A stretch of 40,599 bases of DNA from CAYLZW01 sp964388085 (GCA_964388085.1 CAYLZW010000017.1:1-40599), one strand, 5' to 3'; positions 30,860 through 39,139 are shown, counted from the stretch's first letter. The notes: generated from the letters alone by a model not told the origin. Made by a program: numbers and translations.

Positions 30860-31756
30860 TCACGCCACACCGCGCCCGATCGGCGTCTCCGCCCCGTCCG
30901 CGCGCGCGCGATGTGCGGCGAAGGCGACCAGGAGCGTGGCGCCGAGCACGAGGAGCGTGCCGAGGATGGTGTGCAGGGCGATTCGCTCCCCGAAGAAGAG
31001 CGCGCCCCAGGTGGCGGCGAAGGCGATCTGCACGTAGCCGACCGCGGTGCCCGGCCCGGCGCGGACGAGCGCGAGCCCGCGCGTCATGTGCACCTGGGCG
31101 ATCTGCGTCGTCACCCCGATGGAGAGCAGCCAGAGCCACTCGAGGCCACGCGGCCAGACGAACACCGGCAGCACGAAGGGCAGCGACGCGGGCACGGCCA
31201 CGAGCGAGAAGTAGAAGACGATGACCAGCGGGTGATCGAACTTTCGCAAGTGTCGAACCGTGGTATATGCGCCGGCCGCGGCGAGGGAGCCGGCGAGCGC
31301 GGCGGCCAGACCGAGCGGCGGCAGCCCGGCGCCCGCCCCGAACAGGAAGCCCGGTCGCGCCACCAGCACGACGCCACAGAGCCCCACGAGCAGCGCCAGC
31401 CAGAGCAGCCTTCCCATGCGCTCCTTCAGCACCAGCGCGGCGAGCACGCCGGTGAACAGCGGGTTCAGGTAGTGGATGACCGTGACCTCGGCGAGCGGCA
31501 GCGTCGTCACGGCGTAGAAGAAGCAGACGAGGCCGACGAAGCCAAGCAGCCCGCGCAGCAGCAAGAGGGGCTTGTTGTGCCCGAGCGGCGAGAGCCCCGC
31601 GCGCCAGACCAGCGCGGCGCTGATGACGAGCGTGACGACGCCCCGCGCGAGCACCATCATGGAGCTCGGCAGGCGCTCGCCCGCGAGCTTCACGAACAAG
31701 CTCATGAGGCTGAAGAACAAGGCGGCGCTCAACAGGTAGGCGATGCCGCGGTGCAT
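30860..31756 (-). CDS. EamA/DMT-family transporter
   Basis: 298 residues with ten hydrophobic segments, two five-helix repeats, as in drug/metabolite transporters of the EamA family (YdcZ/RhaT type). Conserved features include AEVTVIHYLNPLFTGVLA in the first half and AVGYVQIAFAATWGALFFGE in the second, the Glu-bearing end of an EamA repeat. The substrate cannot be told from sequence. ATG 31756 is preferred over an in-frame GTG at 31774 because the latter lies inside the hairpin arm. The hairpin 31771-31821 sits just upstream and may terminate the lipoprotein transcript or control this gene. Confidence 0.92.
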   Translation of the reverse strand: MHRGIAYLLSAALFFSLMSLFVKLAGERLPSSMMVLARGVVTLVISAALVWRAGLSPLGHNKPLLLLRGLLGFVGLVCFFYAVTTLPLAEVTVIHYLNPLFTGVLAALVLKERMGRLLWLALLVGLCGVVLVARPGFLFGAGAGLPPLGLAAALAGSLAAAGAYTTVRHLRKFDHPLVIVFYFSLVAVPASLPFVLPVFVWPRGLEWLWLLSIGVTTQIAQVHMTRGLALVRAGPGTAVGYVQIAFAATWGALFFGERIALHTILGTLLVLGATLLVAFAAHRARADGAETPIGRGVA

Positions 31757-31770
31757 GACGTGGTGTTCAT

Positions 31771-31821
31771 ACACGAGAGCCGATCCGCAACCCCTCCGGG
31801 GGCATGCGATCGGCTCTCGTG
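31771..31821 (-). terminator. Strong inverted repeat between the lipoprotein gene and the EamA gene
   Basis: Perfect 14-base arms CACGAGAGCCGATC (31771-31784) and GATCGGCTCTCGTG (31808-31821) with a 23-base spacer that includes CCCCTCCGGGG, able to extend the stem. It lies 63 bases after the lipoprotein stop on the minus strand and 15 bases before the EamA ATG. It is probably the lipoprotein terminator; a role as an EamA operator or attenuator is possible. Confidence 0.65.
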
Positions 31822-31843
31822 CGCGCGCGCCTCGCGGACGCGC

Positions 31844-31873
31844 TCGTCGACGCTTGTGTCGTCGACGCTTGTG
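31844..31873. repeat. Two tandem copies of a 15-base repeat
   Basis: Unit TCGTCGACGCTTGTG occurs at 31844-31858 and 31859-31873, followed by a decayed third copy (CCCTCGACGCT). It lies between the lipoprotein gene stop and the hairpin. No role is known. Confidence 0.6.
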
Positions 31874-31883
31874 CCCTCGACGC

Positions 31884-32825
31884 TCAGTCGCCGGTGATGG
31901 GCGCCTTTCGCAGCGCCTTCAACGGGACGGCGGGCTTGAGCACCGCTCCGTTCGGCAGCCGGCCGTTCAGGCGGGAGCGCAGGCGCGGCTTCGCGGCGCG
32001 CGGCTCTTCGCTGCTGCTCTCGGCGGTGCCCGCGGCCTTTGGCTCCTCCTTCGGCGTCTCCTTCGCGGCGCCGGCCTTGTCGTCGGCCGGCTTGGCGGAC
32101 GCCGCCTTCACGTCGGGCGTGGCGCTCGCCGCCTTGGAAGGCTCGCCCGGGACGAGGCCGTTCGGCAGCGCGGCGACGGGCTTGGGGTTCGGGAGGCGCG
32201 CGAGCTGCCAGCAGAAGTGAGCGACGCCGGCGTGGGACGCCGAGACCTGGATCTCGAGGTCACCGGGCTTCCCGCTCGCGGCCGGCTCGAGGCGAACCTT
32301 GTCGAAGCCGGGCTTGCGCACGCGCTGGGTCTTCGCGCGCTCCTGCCCGTCGATGCGCAGCGTGATCTGGACGGGCGCCGCCTCCTTCACGCCCGCGGCC
32401 GCGCCGGCGAAGGCGTGACGGAGCTCGAGCGGCTGGGTCGCGATGCCCTTCAGCTTCGTCGTCACGACGCCGCCCTCGACGGGATGCTGCCACACACAGA
32501 CCTCGTCCTTGCCGCCCACCTTCAGCACCTGCGGACCGACGTAGACCCAGCTCTCCTGGTTCGGGCAGAGGTGCCGCTTCTTGGACGCGTTCCACTTGCA
32601 GGCGACCGTCTTGCCGTCCTTGCCCGTGACGCTCACCTCGGCCTTGGCGACGACGCCCTCGAGCCACGGATCCTTCGGCAGGTCCTTCGGCGGCGCCTTC
32701 TCGCTCTTCTTCGGCGCGGGCTTGCTGCTCGGCGGCGTGCAGCCGCTGGCGAGCAGCGCACCTCCCGCGAGCGTGAGCGACAGTCCGAGGCTGAGGCGAA
32801 GGGCGAGGGAGCCAAAGCGTGACAT
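31884..32825 (-). CDS. Lipoprotein of unknown function
   Basis: 313 residues. ATG 32825 has GGAGG four bases upstream. The signal peptide ends in a lipobox LLASGC (Cys about 29); a Pro/Lys-rich linker and then a domain (about 50-210) containing two cysteine pairs (VACKWNASKKRHLC, EVCVWQHP) and a beta-rich region to FCWQLARL. The C-terminal 80 residues are Lys/Ala/Glu/Pro-rich low complexity ending in Arg-rich PRLRSRLNGRLPN. No known family is recognised. It is divergent from the RpiB-like gene across 255 bases that contain a short tandem repeat. Confidence 0.75.
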   Translation of the reverse strand: MSRFGSLALRLSLGLSLTLAGGALLASGCTPPSSKPAPKKSEKAPPKDLPKDPWLEGVVAKAEVSVTGKDGKTVACKWNASKKRHLCPNQESWVYVGPQVLKVGGKDEVCVWQHPVEGGVVTTKLKGIATQPLELRHAFAGAAAGVKEAAPVQITLRIDGQERAKTQRVRKPGFDKVRLEPAASGKPGDLEIQVSASHAGVAHFCWQLARLPNPKPVAALPNGLVPGEPSKAASATPDVKAASAKPADDKAGAAKETPKEEPKAAGTAESSSEEPRAAKPRLRSRLNGRLPNGAVLKPAVPLKALRKAPITGD

Positions 32826-32968
32826 GAGTCCTCCGAGCGCAGTGTCGTCGACGCGGAGGCTTGCGGAATTCGTCCTGCAGGGCAAGGCGGCGCCGTCGTC
32901 GTCGTCGGGCGGAGGCGCCGAGCGCGGTCCCATGAGCCGCCGCCGGGGGCGAGCAGGGCAGGACTCGA

Positions 32969-33007
32969 GCAGGACCAGCGCAGGAACCAGAGCAGGAACC
33001 AGAGCAG
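32969..33007. repeat. Short tandem repeat, unit GCAGGAACCAGA
   Basis: Two perfect 12-base units at 32980-32991 and 32992-33003, with a decayed copy just before and four more bases after. It lies in the divergent promoter region between the lipoprotein gene and the RpiB-like gene. No function is evident. Confidence 0.6.
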
Positions 33008-33080
33008 CGAGCCCAGCGCTACCATGCGATCCCGGAGAGCCGGAACGGCGCGACCGTCCGCCGGTCGCCGAGGTGCCTGT

Positions 33081-33530
33081 ATGCGAATCGCGCTCTGCTC
33101 GGACGAGCCCTACGCGGTGCACGCCACCATCGCGCAAGAGCTCGAGCGCCGCGGCCACGAGGTCGTGCGCTTTGGTGCGCTCGACAGCGGCGCCTGTGAG
33201 CCCTGGGCCGACGTCGCCGAACAGGCCGCGCTCGCCGTCGCGCGCGGTGAATGTGACGAGGGCGTGCTCCTGTGCTGGACGGGGACCGGCATCAGCATGG
33301 CCGCGAACAAGGTGCCCGGCGTCCGCGCGGCGCTCTGCTCCGATCCGGGCACCGCCCGCGGCGCGCGCGTGTGGAACCACGCCAACGTGCTGTGCCTGTC
33401 AAACCGCACGCTCTCGGACGACATGGCGAAGGAGATCCTCGCCGCCTGGTTCGACAGCGACGTCGGTGACGAAGGTGACGCGGGCGTAGCGAAGCTCGCC
33501 GCCCTGGACGCACGCTACCGTCGCCCCTGA
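33081..33530 (+). CDS. RpiB/LacAB-family sugar-phosphate isomerase
   Basis: 149 residues; ATG 33081 has GAGGTG five bases upstream. The fold and motifs match ribose-5-phosphate isomerase B: strand MRIALCSDE, catalytic cysteine in VLLCWTGTGISMAANK (Cys65), RAALCSD and NHANVLCLSNRTLS. Two differences from classic RpiB are Trp66 where Gly is usual after the Cys, and SDEPY where SDHAG is usual near residues 7-11. The substrate may thus be a modified sugar phosphate other than ribose-5-phosphate. The gene is convergent with msrA (29-base gap). Confidence 0.85.
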   Translation: MRIALCSDEPYAVHATIAQELERRGHEVVRFGALDSGACEPWADVAEQAALAVARGECDEGVLLCWTGTGISMAANKVPGVRAALCSDPGTARGARVWNHANVLCLSNRTLSDDMAKEILAAWFDSDVGDEGDAGVAKLAALDARYRRP

Positions 33531-33559
33531 CGCCGCGCGCGCGACGACGACCGCGAGGC

Positions 33560-34222
33560 TCAGCCTGGTGACGACGCGGACAGCCCGATCGGGCAGCTCA
33601 CGCCCGTGCCGCCGAGCCCGCAGTAGCCGTTCGGGTTCTTCGCCAGGTACTGCTGGTGGTACTCCTCGGCGAAGTAGAACGGCGGCGCCGTGGCGATCTC
33701 CGTCGTGATGGCGCCGTAGCCCGCGCGCTCGAGCTCCGCCTGGAAGCGTTCGCGCGAGGCCTCCGCCGCTCGTCGCTGCTCGTCGCCGTAGACGTAGATG
33801 CCCGAGCGGTATTGCGTGCCGGCGTCGTTGCCCTGCCGCATGCCCTGGGTCGGATCGTGGCTCTCCCAGAACAGCCGGAGGAGATCGTCGTAGCTCGTCT
33901 CGCGCGCGTCGAAGAGCACGCGCACGACCTCGTTGTGACCGGTCTGTCCGCTGCAGACCTCTTCGTACGTCGGGTTCGGGGTCAGCCCGCCGGCGTAGCC
34001 CGCCTGCGTCGAGACCACGCCGGGTGCCTGCCACAGCTTGCGCTCGGCACCCCAAAAGCAGCCCATGCCGAACATCGCGACCTCGAGCCCCTCGGGGAAC
34101 GGGCCCTGCATCGGGCCGCCGCTCACGAAGTGACGATCCGGGATCGCGAACGCGGGCGCGTCCCGGCCGGGCAGCGCCTCGTCGGCCGATGGCATCGTGA
34201 GCTTCTTCTTGGCAAAGAACAT
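33560..34222 (-). CDS. msrA: Peptide-methionine (S)-S-oxide reductase MsrA
   Basis: 220 residues. ATG 34222 has AGGAGG six bases upstream. MsrA reduces the S form of methionine sulfoxide. The active site is GMGCFWGAER with catalytic Cys55, then GYAGG and the conserved EVV, YRSGIY and EEYHQQYLAKNP blocks. C-terminal cysteines (GYCGLGGTGVSC) serve as resolving residues. A 45-residue N-terminal extension has no signal peptide, so it is cytoplasmic, unlike the lipoprotein MsrB in this window. Confidence 0.97.
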   Translation of the reverse strand: MFFAKKKLTMPSADEALPGRDAPAFAIPDRHFVSGGPMQGPFPEGLEVAMFGMGCFWGAERKLWQAPGVVSTQAGYAGGLTPNPTYEEVCSGQTGHNEVVRVLFDARETSYDDLLRLFWESHDPTQGMRQGNDAGTQYRSGIYVYGDEQRRAAEASRERFQAELERAGYGAITTEIATAPPFYFAEEYHQQYLAKNPNGYCGLGGTGVSCPIGLSASSPG

Positions 34223-34349
34223 GGCGGCCTCCTCGGGCATCGGTGCGGAAGCTTATCGTCCTCGTGGCCGGCGGCGCAGGTCCGCGGCTCTGTGCGATGG
34301 GGCGCAAGGGGGCTCGCGTCCCCGTGCGCCGGCGTCTACAGACGCCCGC

Positions 34350-34820
34350 ATGGCGCAGGTCTCCGCGGGTCTCCTGATGTTCCAGCGCGACGCGTCCGGC
34401 GCGCTGCGCGTCCTCGTCGTCCACCCGGGCGGCCCCTTCTATCGGAACAAGGACCGAGGGGTGTGGTCCGTGCCGAAGGGGCTCCTCGATCTCGACGAGG
34501 ATCCGCTCGCGTGCGCGCGCCGCGAGTTCCAGGAGGAGCTCGGGCAGCCCGCGGGGGACGGTCCCTTCCTGGCGCTCGGCGAGGTGGTGCTGAAGAGCAA
34601 AAAGCGCGTGCTCGCGTGGGCCGTCGAGGGGCACGTCGACACGGAGCGCATCGCGAGCAACACCTTCGAGCTCGAGTGGCCGCCCCGCTCGGGCAAGCGC
34701 GCGAGCTTCCCCGAGGTGGATCGCGCCGCGTTCGTGTCGCCGGACGAGGCCAAGGTGCTGCTGAACCCCGCGCAGGCCCCCCTCGTGGACCGGCTGCTCG
34801 AGCTGCTGGCGCGGTGCTGA
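34350..34820 (+). CDS. Nudix hydrolase
   Basis: 156 residues. The Nudix box is complete: GLLDLDEDPLACARREFQEELG (residues about 45-66; Gly, Glu, the RE pair and the EEL core all fit). The N-terminal strand MAQVSAGLLMFQRD and the WSVPKG segment are typical. The family splits nucleoside diphosphates linked to another moiety; RSGKRASFPEVDRAAFVSPDEA after the box resembles the group that acts on diadenosine polyphosphates or related substrates, but the substrate is not assigned. It is divergent from msrA (127 bases). Confidence 0.9.
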   Translation: MAQVSAGLLMFQRDASGALRVLVVHPGGPFYRNKDRGVWSVPKGLLDLDEDPLACARREFQEELGQPAGDGPFLALGEVVLKSKKRVLAWAVEGHVDTERIASNTFELEWPPRSGKRASFPEVDRAAFVSPDEAKVLLNPAQAPLVDRLLELLARC

Positions 34821-34951
34821 ACAATCTGCCTCGCTCGCCGCGCGGTGCGAAGCCCCATGACACGAGCGCCGCGACGCACCCGCGAATCAGGCAGCCCTCG
34901 TCGAGAGACCCGCACGAGTCGATCCCATCGATGCGATAAAGAGGCGCTCGT

Positions 34952-34994
34952 CAGGCTGCTGAAAAACACCCTTGCGGCGTTTTTCAGCAGCCTG
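34952..34994. repeat. Perfect 16-base inverted repeat just upstream of hslO
   Basis: Arms CAGGCTGCTGAAAAAC (34952-34967) and GTTTTTCAGCAGCCTG (34979-34994), spacer 11 bases. The 3' arm ends 16 bases before the hslO ATG. It could terminate the Nudix transcript (the A/T run at the inner end fits), or be a solo palindromic or insertion-sequence-end element. Arms of this type (GCTGCTGAAAAA) are, to my memory, seen at ends of some insertion sequences, but no transposase is present here. Confidence 0.65.
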
Positions 34995-35010
34995 CTACAG
35001 CGCGCTCAGC

Positions 35011-35916
35011 ATGACTGACGACACCATCGCCGGCGGCGCGCCGGATGAGCTCTGGAGCGTCCTCTCGGGCGACAATCGGCTGCGCGCGCGCGTGGCGCGG
35101 ATCACGAACGTGGCCCGCGAGGTCGCTCGTCGCCAGCACGCCGGACGCCTCGCCGCCACCGCCCTCGCGCGCGCGACCGCCTGCGCCGCGGTGTTCCCGC
35201 TCGACGACGGCAAGCTCGATCTCGTGTCGCTGCAGTTCACCGGCGGCGGCCCGCTCGGCGGGCTCTTGCTCGAGCATCGACACCCGGGCGCCTTGCGAGG
35301 CTACGCGCAGCGGCCCGAAGCCGAGCCGCGCACGCCGCTCTCCTACACGCGGCACGGCGTCGGCCTCGGCCTGTTGCCCGGCGGATCGCTGAGCGTCGTG
35401 AAACAGGACGGTCACGGCCGCTACACCGTCGGTCGGGTGGCCCTGCGCAGCGGCGCGATCGACGACGACGTCGAGGCGTACTTTCAGGGCAGCGAGCAGG
35501 TGCCGACGCGCGTGTTCGCCGCCGCCTCTGTCGACGAGCGAGGCCACGTGCGCTCGGCCGCGGGCGCGCTCGTGCAGGCGCTGCCCCCCGGCACGCCCGA
35601 GGACATGGAGCGCGTCGGCGCCCCCACGCACGACGACGCTGAAGATCTGGACGCGCTGCTACGCGCCGTGCTCGGCGGCAGCGACTATCGCGTGCTCGAG
35701 CGTCGCCCGCTCCGCTTCCACTGCGAGTGCAGCAAGGAGCGCGTGACGAGCAGCCTCAAGCTCCTCGAAGAGAGCGAGCTCGCCGACATGTTGGCGACGG
35801 ACAAGGGCGCCGAGGTCACCTGTCGCTTCTGCGCCGAGCGCTACGTCGTCAGTGAAGGGGAGCTCGCCGACCTGCTCGAGGAGCGCCGGCGAGGACCGGC
35901 CGAAGGCGTCGGTTGA
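35011..35916 (+). CDS. hslO: Hsp33 redox-regulated chaperone
   Basis: 301 residues, a normal Hsp33 length. The zinc-binding, redox-sensing cysteines are CEC (238, 240) and CRFC (271, 274) near the C-terminus. The N-terminal domain has conserved TALARATACAAVF and the glycine-rich SLQFTGGGPLGGLL and PGGSLSVVKQDG stretches. It holds unfolding proteins during oxidative stress after zinc release and disulfide formation. The start at 35011 is the first ATG after the hairpin 34952-34994, which may control its transcription; no clear ribosome-binding site is visible. Confidence 0.95.
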   Translation: MTDDTIAGGAPDELWSVLSGDNRLRARVARITNVAREVARRQHAGRLAATALARATACAAVFPLDDGKLDLVSLQFTGGGPLGGLLLEHRHPGALRGYAQRPEAEPRTPLSYTRHGVGLGLLPGGSLSVVKQDGHGRYTVGRVALRSGAIDDDVEAYFQGSEQVPTRVFAAASVDERGHVRSAAGALVQALPPGTPEDMERVGAPTHDDAEDLDALLRAVLGGSDYRVLERRPLRFHCECSKERVTSSLKLLEESELADMLATDKGAEVTCRFCAERYVVSEGELADLLEERRRGPAEGVG

Positions 35917-35944
35917 CGTCGTCCGGTCACGGCACGAGGCGCGC

Positions 35945-37273
35945 TCAAGGACAGAAGGCCGCGTCGAGGGCGCGCGCGAACGCGTCCGGCGTCGGGCGCT
36001 TCAGCGGATCCTTCTCGACGGCCGCGAAGGCCACCTCGTCGAGCGCGGGCGGCAGATCGGGGCGCAGCGTCGAGAGCGCGGGCGGCTTCTTGTACAGGTG
36101 CATGGCGGCGACCGTCGTGTCCTCGTGCTCTAGCGTGTCGAAGGGAGGCGCGCCGGTGAGCATCTCGTACAGCAGCATGCCGAGGCTGTAGACGTCGGTG
36201 CTGCCGGTCGCCTCCTTGCCCTCGAGGCGCTCGGGCGCCGTATAGGAGAGCGTGCCGATGATGCCGCCCTTCGCGCTCCCCGCGCTGCTGCGCTCGGGCG
36301 CACGGCGGGCGTCGCGCACGAGGTGAGCGATGCCGAAGTCGAGCACCTTCACGACCTCGCCGCGCTTGTCCTTGTGCAAGAAGATGTTGCCGGGCTTGAT
36401 GTCGCGGTGAATGACGCCCGCGGCGTGCGCCTCAGAGAGCGCGTCGGCGATCGGGCGCATGATCTCGCGCACGCGCGCCGGCGCGAGCTGCTTGTGCCGG
36501 TGCAGCTCCACGGCGAGGTCGTTGCCGGTGAGCAGCTCCATGACGAGGTAGGCGATGCCGTCGAGCGTGACGCCGAAGTCGCTCACCAGCACCGCGTTCG
36601 GATGGATGACGCGGCAGGCGGACACCCCTTCGTCCCGGAAGCGGGCCAGCGCGTGCTCGTCGGTGCCGAGCTTCAGGACCTTCACCGCCACCGCGCGCTC
36701 GAGGTCGACGTGGCGCGCGCGCCAGACGACGCCATCGGCGCCGCTGCCGATGACGGACTCGAGCCGATAGCGCGCCTCGAGCACGCGTCCCTCGATGACA
36801 CGCGGCGGCTCGCGCAGGGAGCTGCCCGTCTGGCTCGCGAGCGCCGCCGCGCCAGGAGCGCGCGCCGACATGCCATGGTCGACGTGCAGGCGGGCCTCGA
36901 TGCGCGCCAGCAGCACCTTGAGGTCGAGCGGCTTGCTCACGTAGTCGTTGGCGCCGAGCGCGAGCGCGCGCACCACGTCGTCGCTGCCGCTCTTCGCGGT
37001 GGCCATGATGACGGGCAGCTCCTGGGGGCCGTAGGTCTCGCGCACGCGGCGCAGCACCTCGAGGCCGCTCTTGCCCGGCATCATCTCGTCGAGCAGAACC
37101 AGATCGAAGCGCGCCTGCGTCAACTGCCGCAGCGCCTCGTCGCCGTCCTGCGCGGCCGAGACCGAGAAGCCGGCGTGCTCGAGGCGCGTGCACAGCATCT
37201 TGCGGATGGCGTCGTCGTCCTCCACCACCAGCAAACGCGCCCGCGATGACGGCGTCGCCGAGGGCTCGCTCAC
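35945..37273 (-). CDS. Receiver domain fused to Hanks-type Ser/Thr protein kinase
   Basis: 442 residues from GTG 37273 (GAGG about seven bases upstream); the longer frame to 37402 adds unconserved sequence. Residues 12-130 are a receiver: Asp19/Asp20 pocket, phospho-acceptor Asp62 in LLDEMMPG, Lys114. Residues 160-440 are a protein kinase: GSGADG loop, VAVKVL Lys198, Glu215 on helix C, HRDIKPGN (Asp291), DFG (Asp312) and APE at the end of the activation segment. The kinase is intact and soluble; no transmembrane or PASTA domains. Phosphorylation of the receiver by a histidine kinase may switch the Ser/Thr kinase, linking the two signalling types. The stop lies 28 bases from the hslO stop (convergent). 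Confidence 0.94.
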   Translation of the reverse strand: MSEPSATPSSRARLLVVEDDDAIRKMLCTRLEHAGFSVSAAQDGDEALRQLTQARFDLVLLDEMMPGKSGLEVLRRVRETYGPQELPVIMATAKSGSDDVVRALALGANDYVSKPLDLKVLLARIEARLHVDHGMSARAPGAAALASQTGSSLREPPRVIEGRVLEARYRLESVIGSGADGVVWRARHVDLERAVAVKVLKLGTDEHALARFRDEGVSACRVIHPNAVLVSDFGVTLDGIAYLVMELLTGNDLAVELHRHKQLAPARVREIMRPIADALSEAHAAGVIHRDIKPGNIFLHKDKRGEVVKVLDFGIAHLVRDARRAPERSSAGSAKGGIIGTLSYTAPERLEGKEATGSTDVYSLGMLLYEMLTGAPPFDTLEHEDTTVAAMHLYKKPPALSTLRPDLPPALDEVAFAAVEKDPLKRPTPDAFARALDAAFCP

Positions 37274-37361
37274 GAGGATGCCTCGGCTCGCTGCAATGAC
37301 GTTCGCTGGCTGGGAGGCATCACACGCGTCATAGCGGGGCACGGCCGGGTTTGGCGAGCGC

Positions 37362-38195
37362 TCACGGCGAGCAGGCGTCCCGAAGCACGCGGATGCTGCC
37401 ATCTCTCGCCTGCAACACGTCGCCCGCCATCAGCGCCTTCCCGCGCGCTTGCAGGGTGAACGATCTCTCGTCTCCCTGTGTGATGACGAAGTCGTACAGC
37501 TCCGGCCCACCGGCCGGGTCCGCCTCGAGCAGCGCGGTGTCAGCGGCGTAGCGGCCGTTCTCGTCGTGATACGCGCGCTGCGCCGTGACCAACGTCTGCA
37601 GCCTGGCGAGCGCCCGCTTACGCCAGGCGGCGCAGGCTCGTGCGCTCTCCTCGGTCAACGCGCGCTCCTCGTCGGCGCTCGGCGGCTGCTGGCGGAGGCG
37701 CTCGGCCCAGCGCTGCTCGAGCTCGCCCGTCATGCCGGCCGGCAGCTCGATGCCGACGAGCACGAGCGAGAGGCCGCGGCGCTCGAGCGTCCAGCGGCCG
37801 ACGATCTCCTCCCCGCGCGTGACCTCGACGACGGCGGAGGACACGCTCGTCCAGCGCGCGCGGCTCGGCTCGAGCGCGACGTCGGCGGCCATGAGCTCGA
37901 ACAGCGTCTTGGGCGTCACCAGCCCATCGACCAGCGCTCCGACGTAGCGGCTCACGATCATGCCGAGGCGGGCGTCCGGCTCCGCGCGGTGGAAGCTGTC
38001 GAGCAGCTGGTGCTTCAGGTCCTCACGCAGCGCGTCGAAGTCCACCAGGGCGCGGAGTGCTTCTGCATCCCCGTCCGCGACTGCCGTCTCGAACGCGCGC
38101 GCCGCGCGAGCGGGGAGAGTGGCCGCGTAGATGGCTCCCGTCACGACGAGGAACAGCGCGATGAGCGCGAGCGCGTAGCTCGTGGTTCGGGACAT
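37362..38195 (-). CDS. DUF2939-type membrane-anchored protein with pilin-like C-terminal region
   Basis: 277 residues from ATG 38195. One N-terminal membrane anchor (about 5-25). Residues 30-120 match the DUF2939 pattern: ARAFETAVADGDAEALRALVDFDALREDLKHQL. The C-terminal part (about 190-277) has RLQTLVTAQRAYHDENGRYA and later TLQARGK, which resemble the globular part of type IV pilin-like proteins that lack a prepilin signal here. Function unknown. It sits 88 bases upstream of the receiver-kinase gene on the same strand, so it may be co-transcribed with it. Confidence 0.75.
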   Translation of the reverse strand: MSRTTSYALALIALFLVVTGAIYAATLPARAARAFETAVADGDAEALRALVDFDALREDLKHQLLDSFHRAEPDARLGMIVSRYVGALVDGLVTPKTLFELMAADVALEPSRARWTSVSSAVVEVTRGEEIVGRWTLERRGLSLVLVGIELPAGMTGELEQRWAERLRQQPPSADEERALTEESARACAAWRKRALARLQTLVTAQRAYHDENGRYAADTALLEADPAGGPELYDFVITQGDERSFTLQARGKALMAGDVLQARDGSIRVLRDACSP

Positions 38196-38302
38196 GGCCG
38201 AAAGTACACCAAGCACGAGAGGCGCACGCCGATCGGACCGACGCCCCACTTTCCCTCGCCGCAGCGACTGCTAAGAGGCGCTCGCCCTCGCTTGGAGGCG
38301 GC

Positions 38303-39139
38303 ATGGCGTACGCGCACCCGGAAGCGCTCGTGGAGACCGAGTGGGTGGAGCGACATCGCTCACGCAGGGACGTGCGCCTCGTCGAGGTGGACGTCGACGC
38401 CTACTCGTACGACGAGGGGCACATCGCGGGCGCGCTCTCCTGGAGCTGGACGCACGACCTCTGTGATCCGGTGCTGCGCGACATCTTGAACGCCGAGCAG
38501 CTCGAGGCGCTGCTCGATCGTGCCGGCATCGCTAACGACACCACCGTCGTCCTCTACGGCGACAACAACAACTGGTTCGCCGCCTGGGCCTTCTGGCTGC
38601 TGCGGGTCTATGGCCACAGAGACGTGCGCCTCATGAACGGCGGCCGACGCAAGTGGGTCGCCGAGGGGCGCGCGCTCGTCACCGCGCCGAGCGAGGCGGC
38701 TCCCTCGCGCGGCTACCGTGCCTGTGCCGCGGACACGTCGCTGCGCGCGTTCTTGCCCGAGGTGCAGCGCGCGATGAACGGCGCGGCCGCGCTCATCGAC
38801 GTGCGCACGCCGGCCGAGTTCCGCGGCGACATCCTGGCGCCGCCGGGGCTCCCGGAGCTGTGCCAGCGCGGCGGTCACATCCCCGGCGCGCACAACGTGC
38901 CGTGGGGAGAGGTGTGTAACAGCGACGGCACCTTCAAGGAGGAGCCGGCGCTGCGGCGCCTCTACGCAGAGCACGACGTCGACGGCACGCGGCCCGTGAT
39001 CACCTACTGCCGCATCGGGGAGCGCTCGAGCCACAGCTGGTTCGTGCTGCGCTACCTGCTCGGCTTCGAGGACGTGAAGAACTACGACGGCTCCTGGACC
39101 GAGTGGGGCAACCTCATCCGCGCCCCCATCGCGCGGTAG
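38303..39139 (+). CDS. Thiosulfate sulfurtransferase (two-domain rhodanese)
   Basis: 278 residues; ATG 38303 has GGAGG four bases upstream. Two rhodanese domains: the first (10-130; YDEGHIAGALSW, DTTVVLYGDNNNWFAAWAFW) carries no active Cys, the second (150-278; LIDVRTPAEFRGD, GGHIPGAHNVPW) has the active loop CRIGERSSHSWF with Cys236. The Arg-containing CRIGERS loop is the thiosulfate:cyanide type rather than the CGSGVTA type that marks mercaptopyruvate enzymes. It moves sulfane sulfur from thiosulfate to a thiol acceptor or cyanide. Confidence 0.95.
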   Translation: MAYAHPEALVETEWVERHRSRRDVRLVEVDVDAYSYDEGHIAGALSWSWTHDLCDPVLRDILNAEQLEALLDRAGIANDTTVVLYGDNNNWFAAWAFWLLRVYGHRDVRLMNGGRRKWVAEGRALVTAPSEAAPSRGYRACAADTSLRAFLPEVQRAMNGAAALIDVRTPAEFRGDILAPPGLPELCQRGGHIPGAHNVPWGEVCNSDGTFKEEPALRRLYAEHDVDGTRPVITYCRIGERSSHSWFVLRYLLGFEDVKNYDGSWTEWGNLIRAPIAR

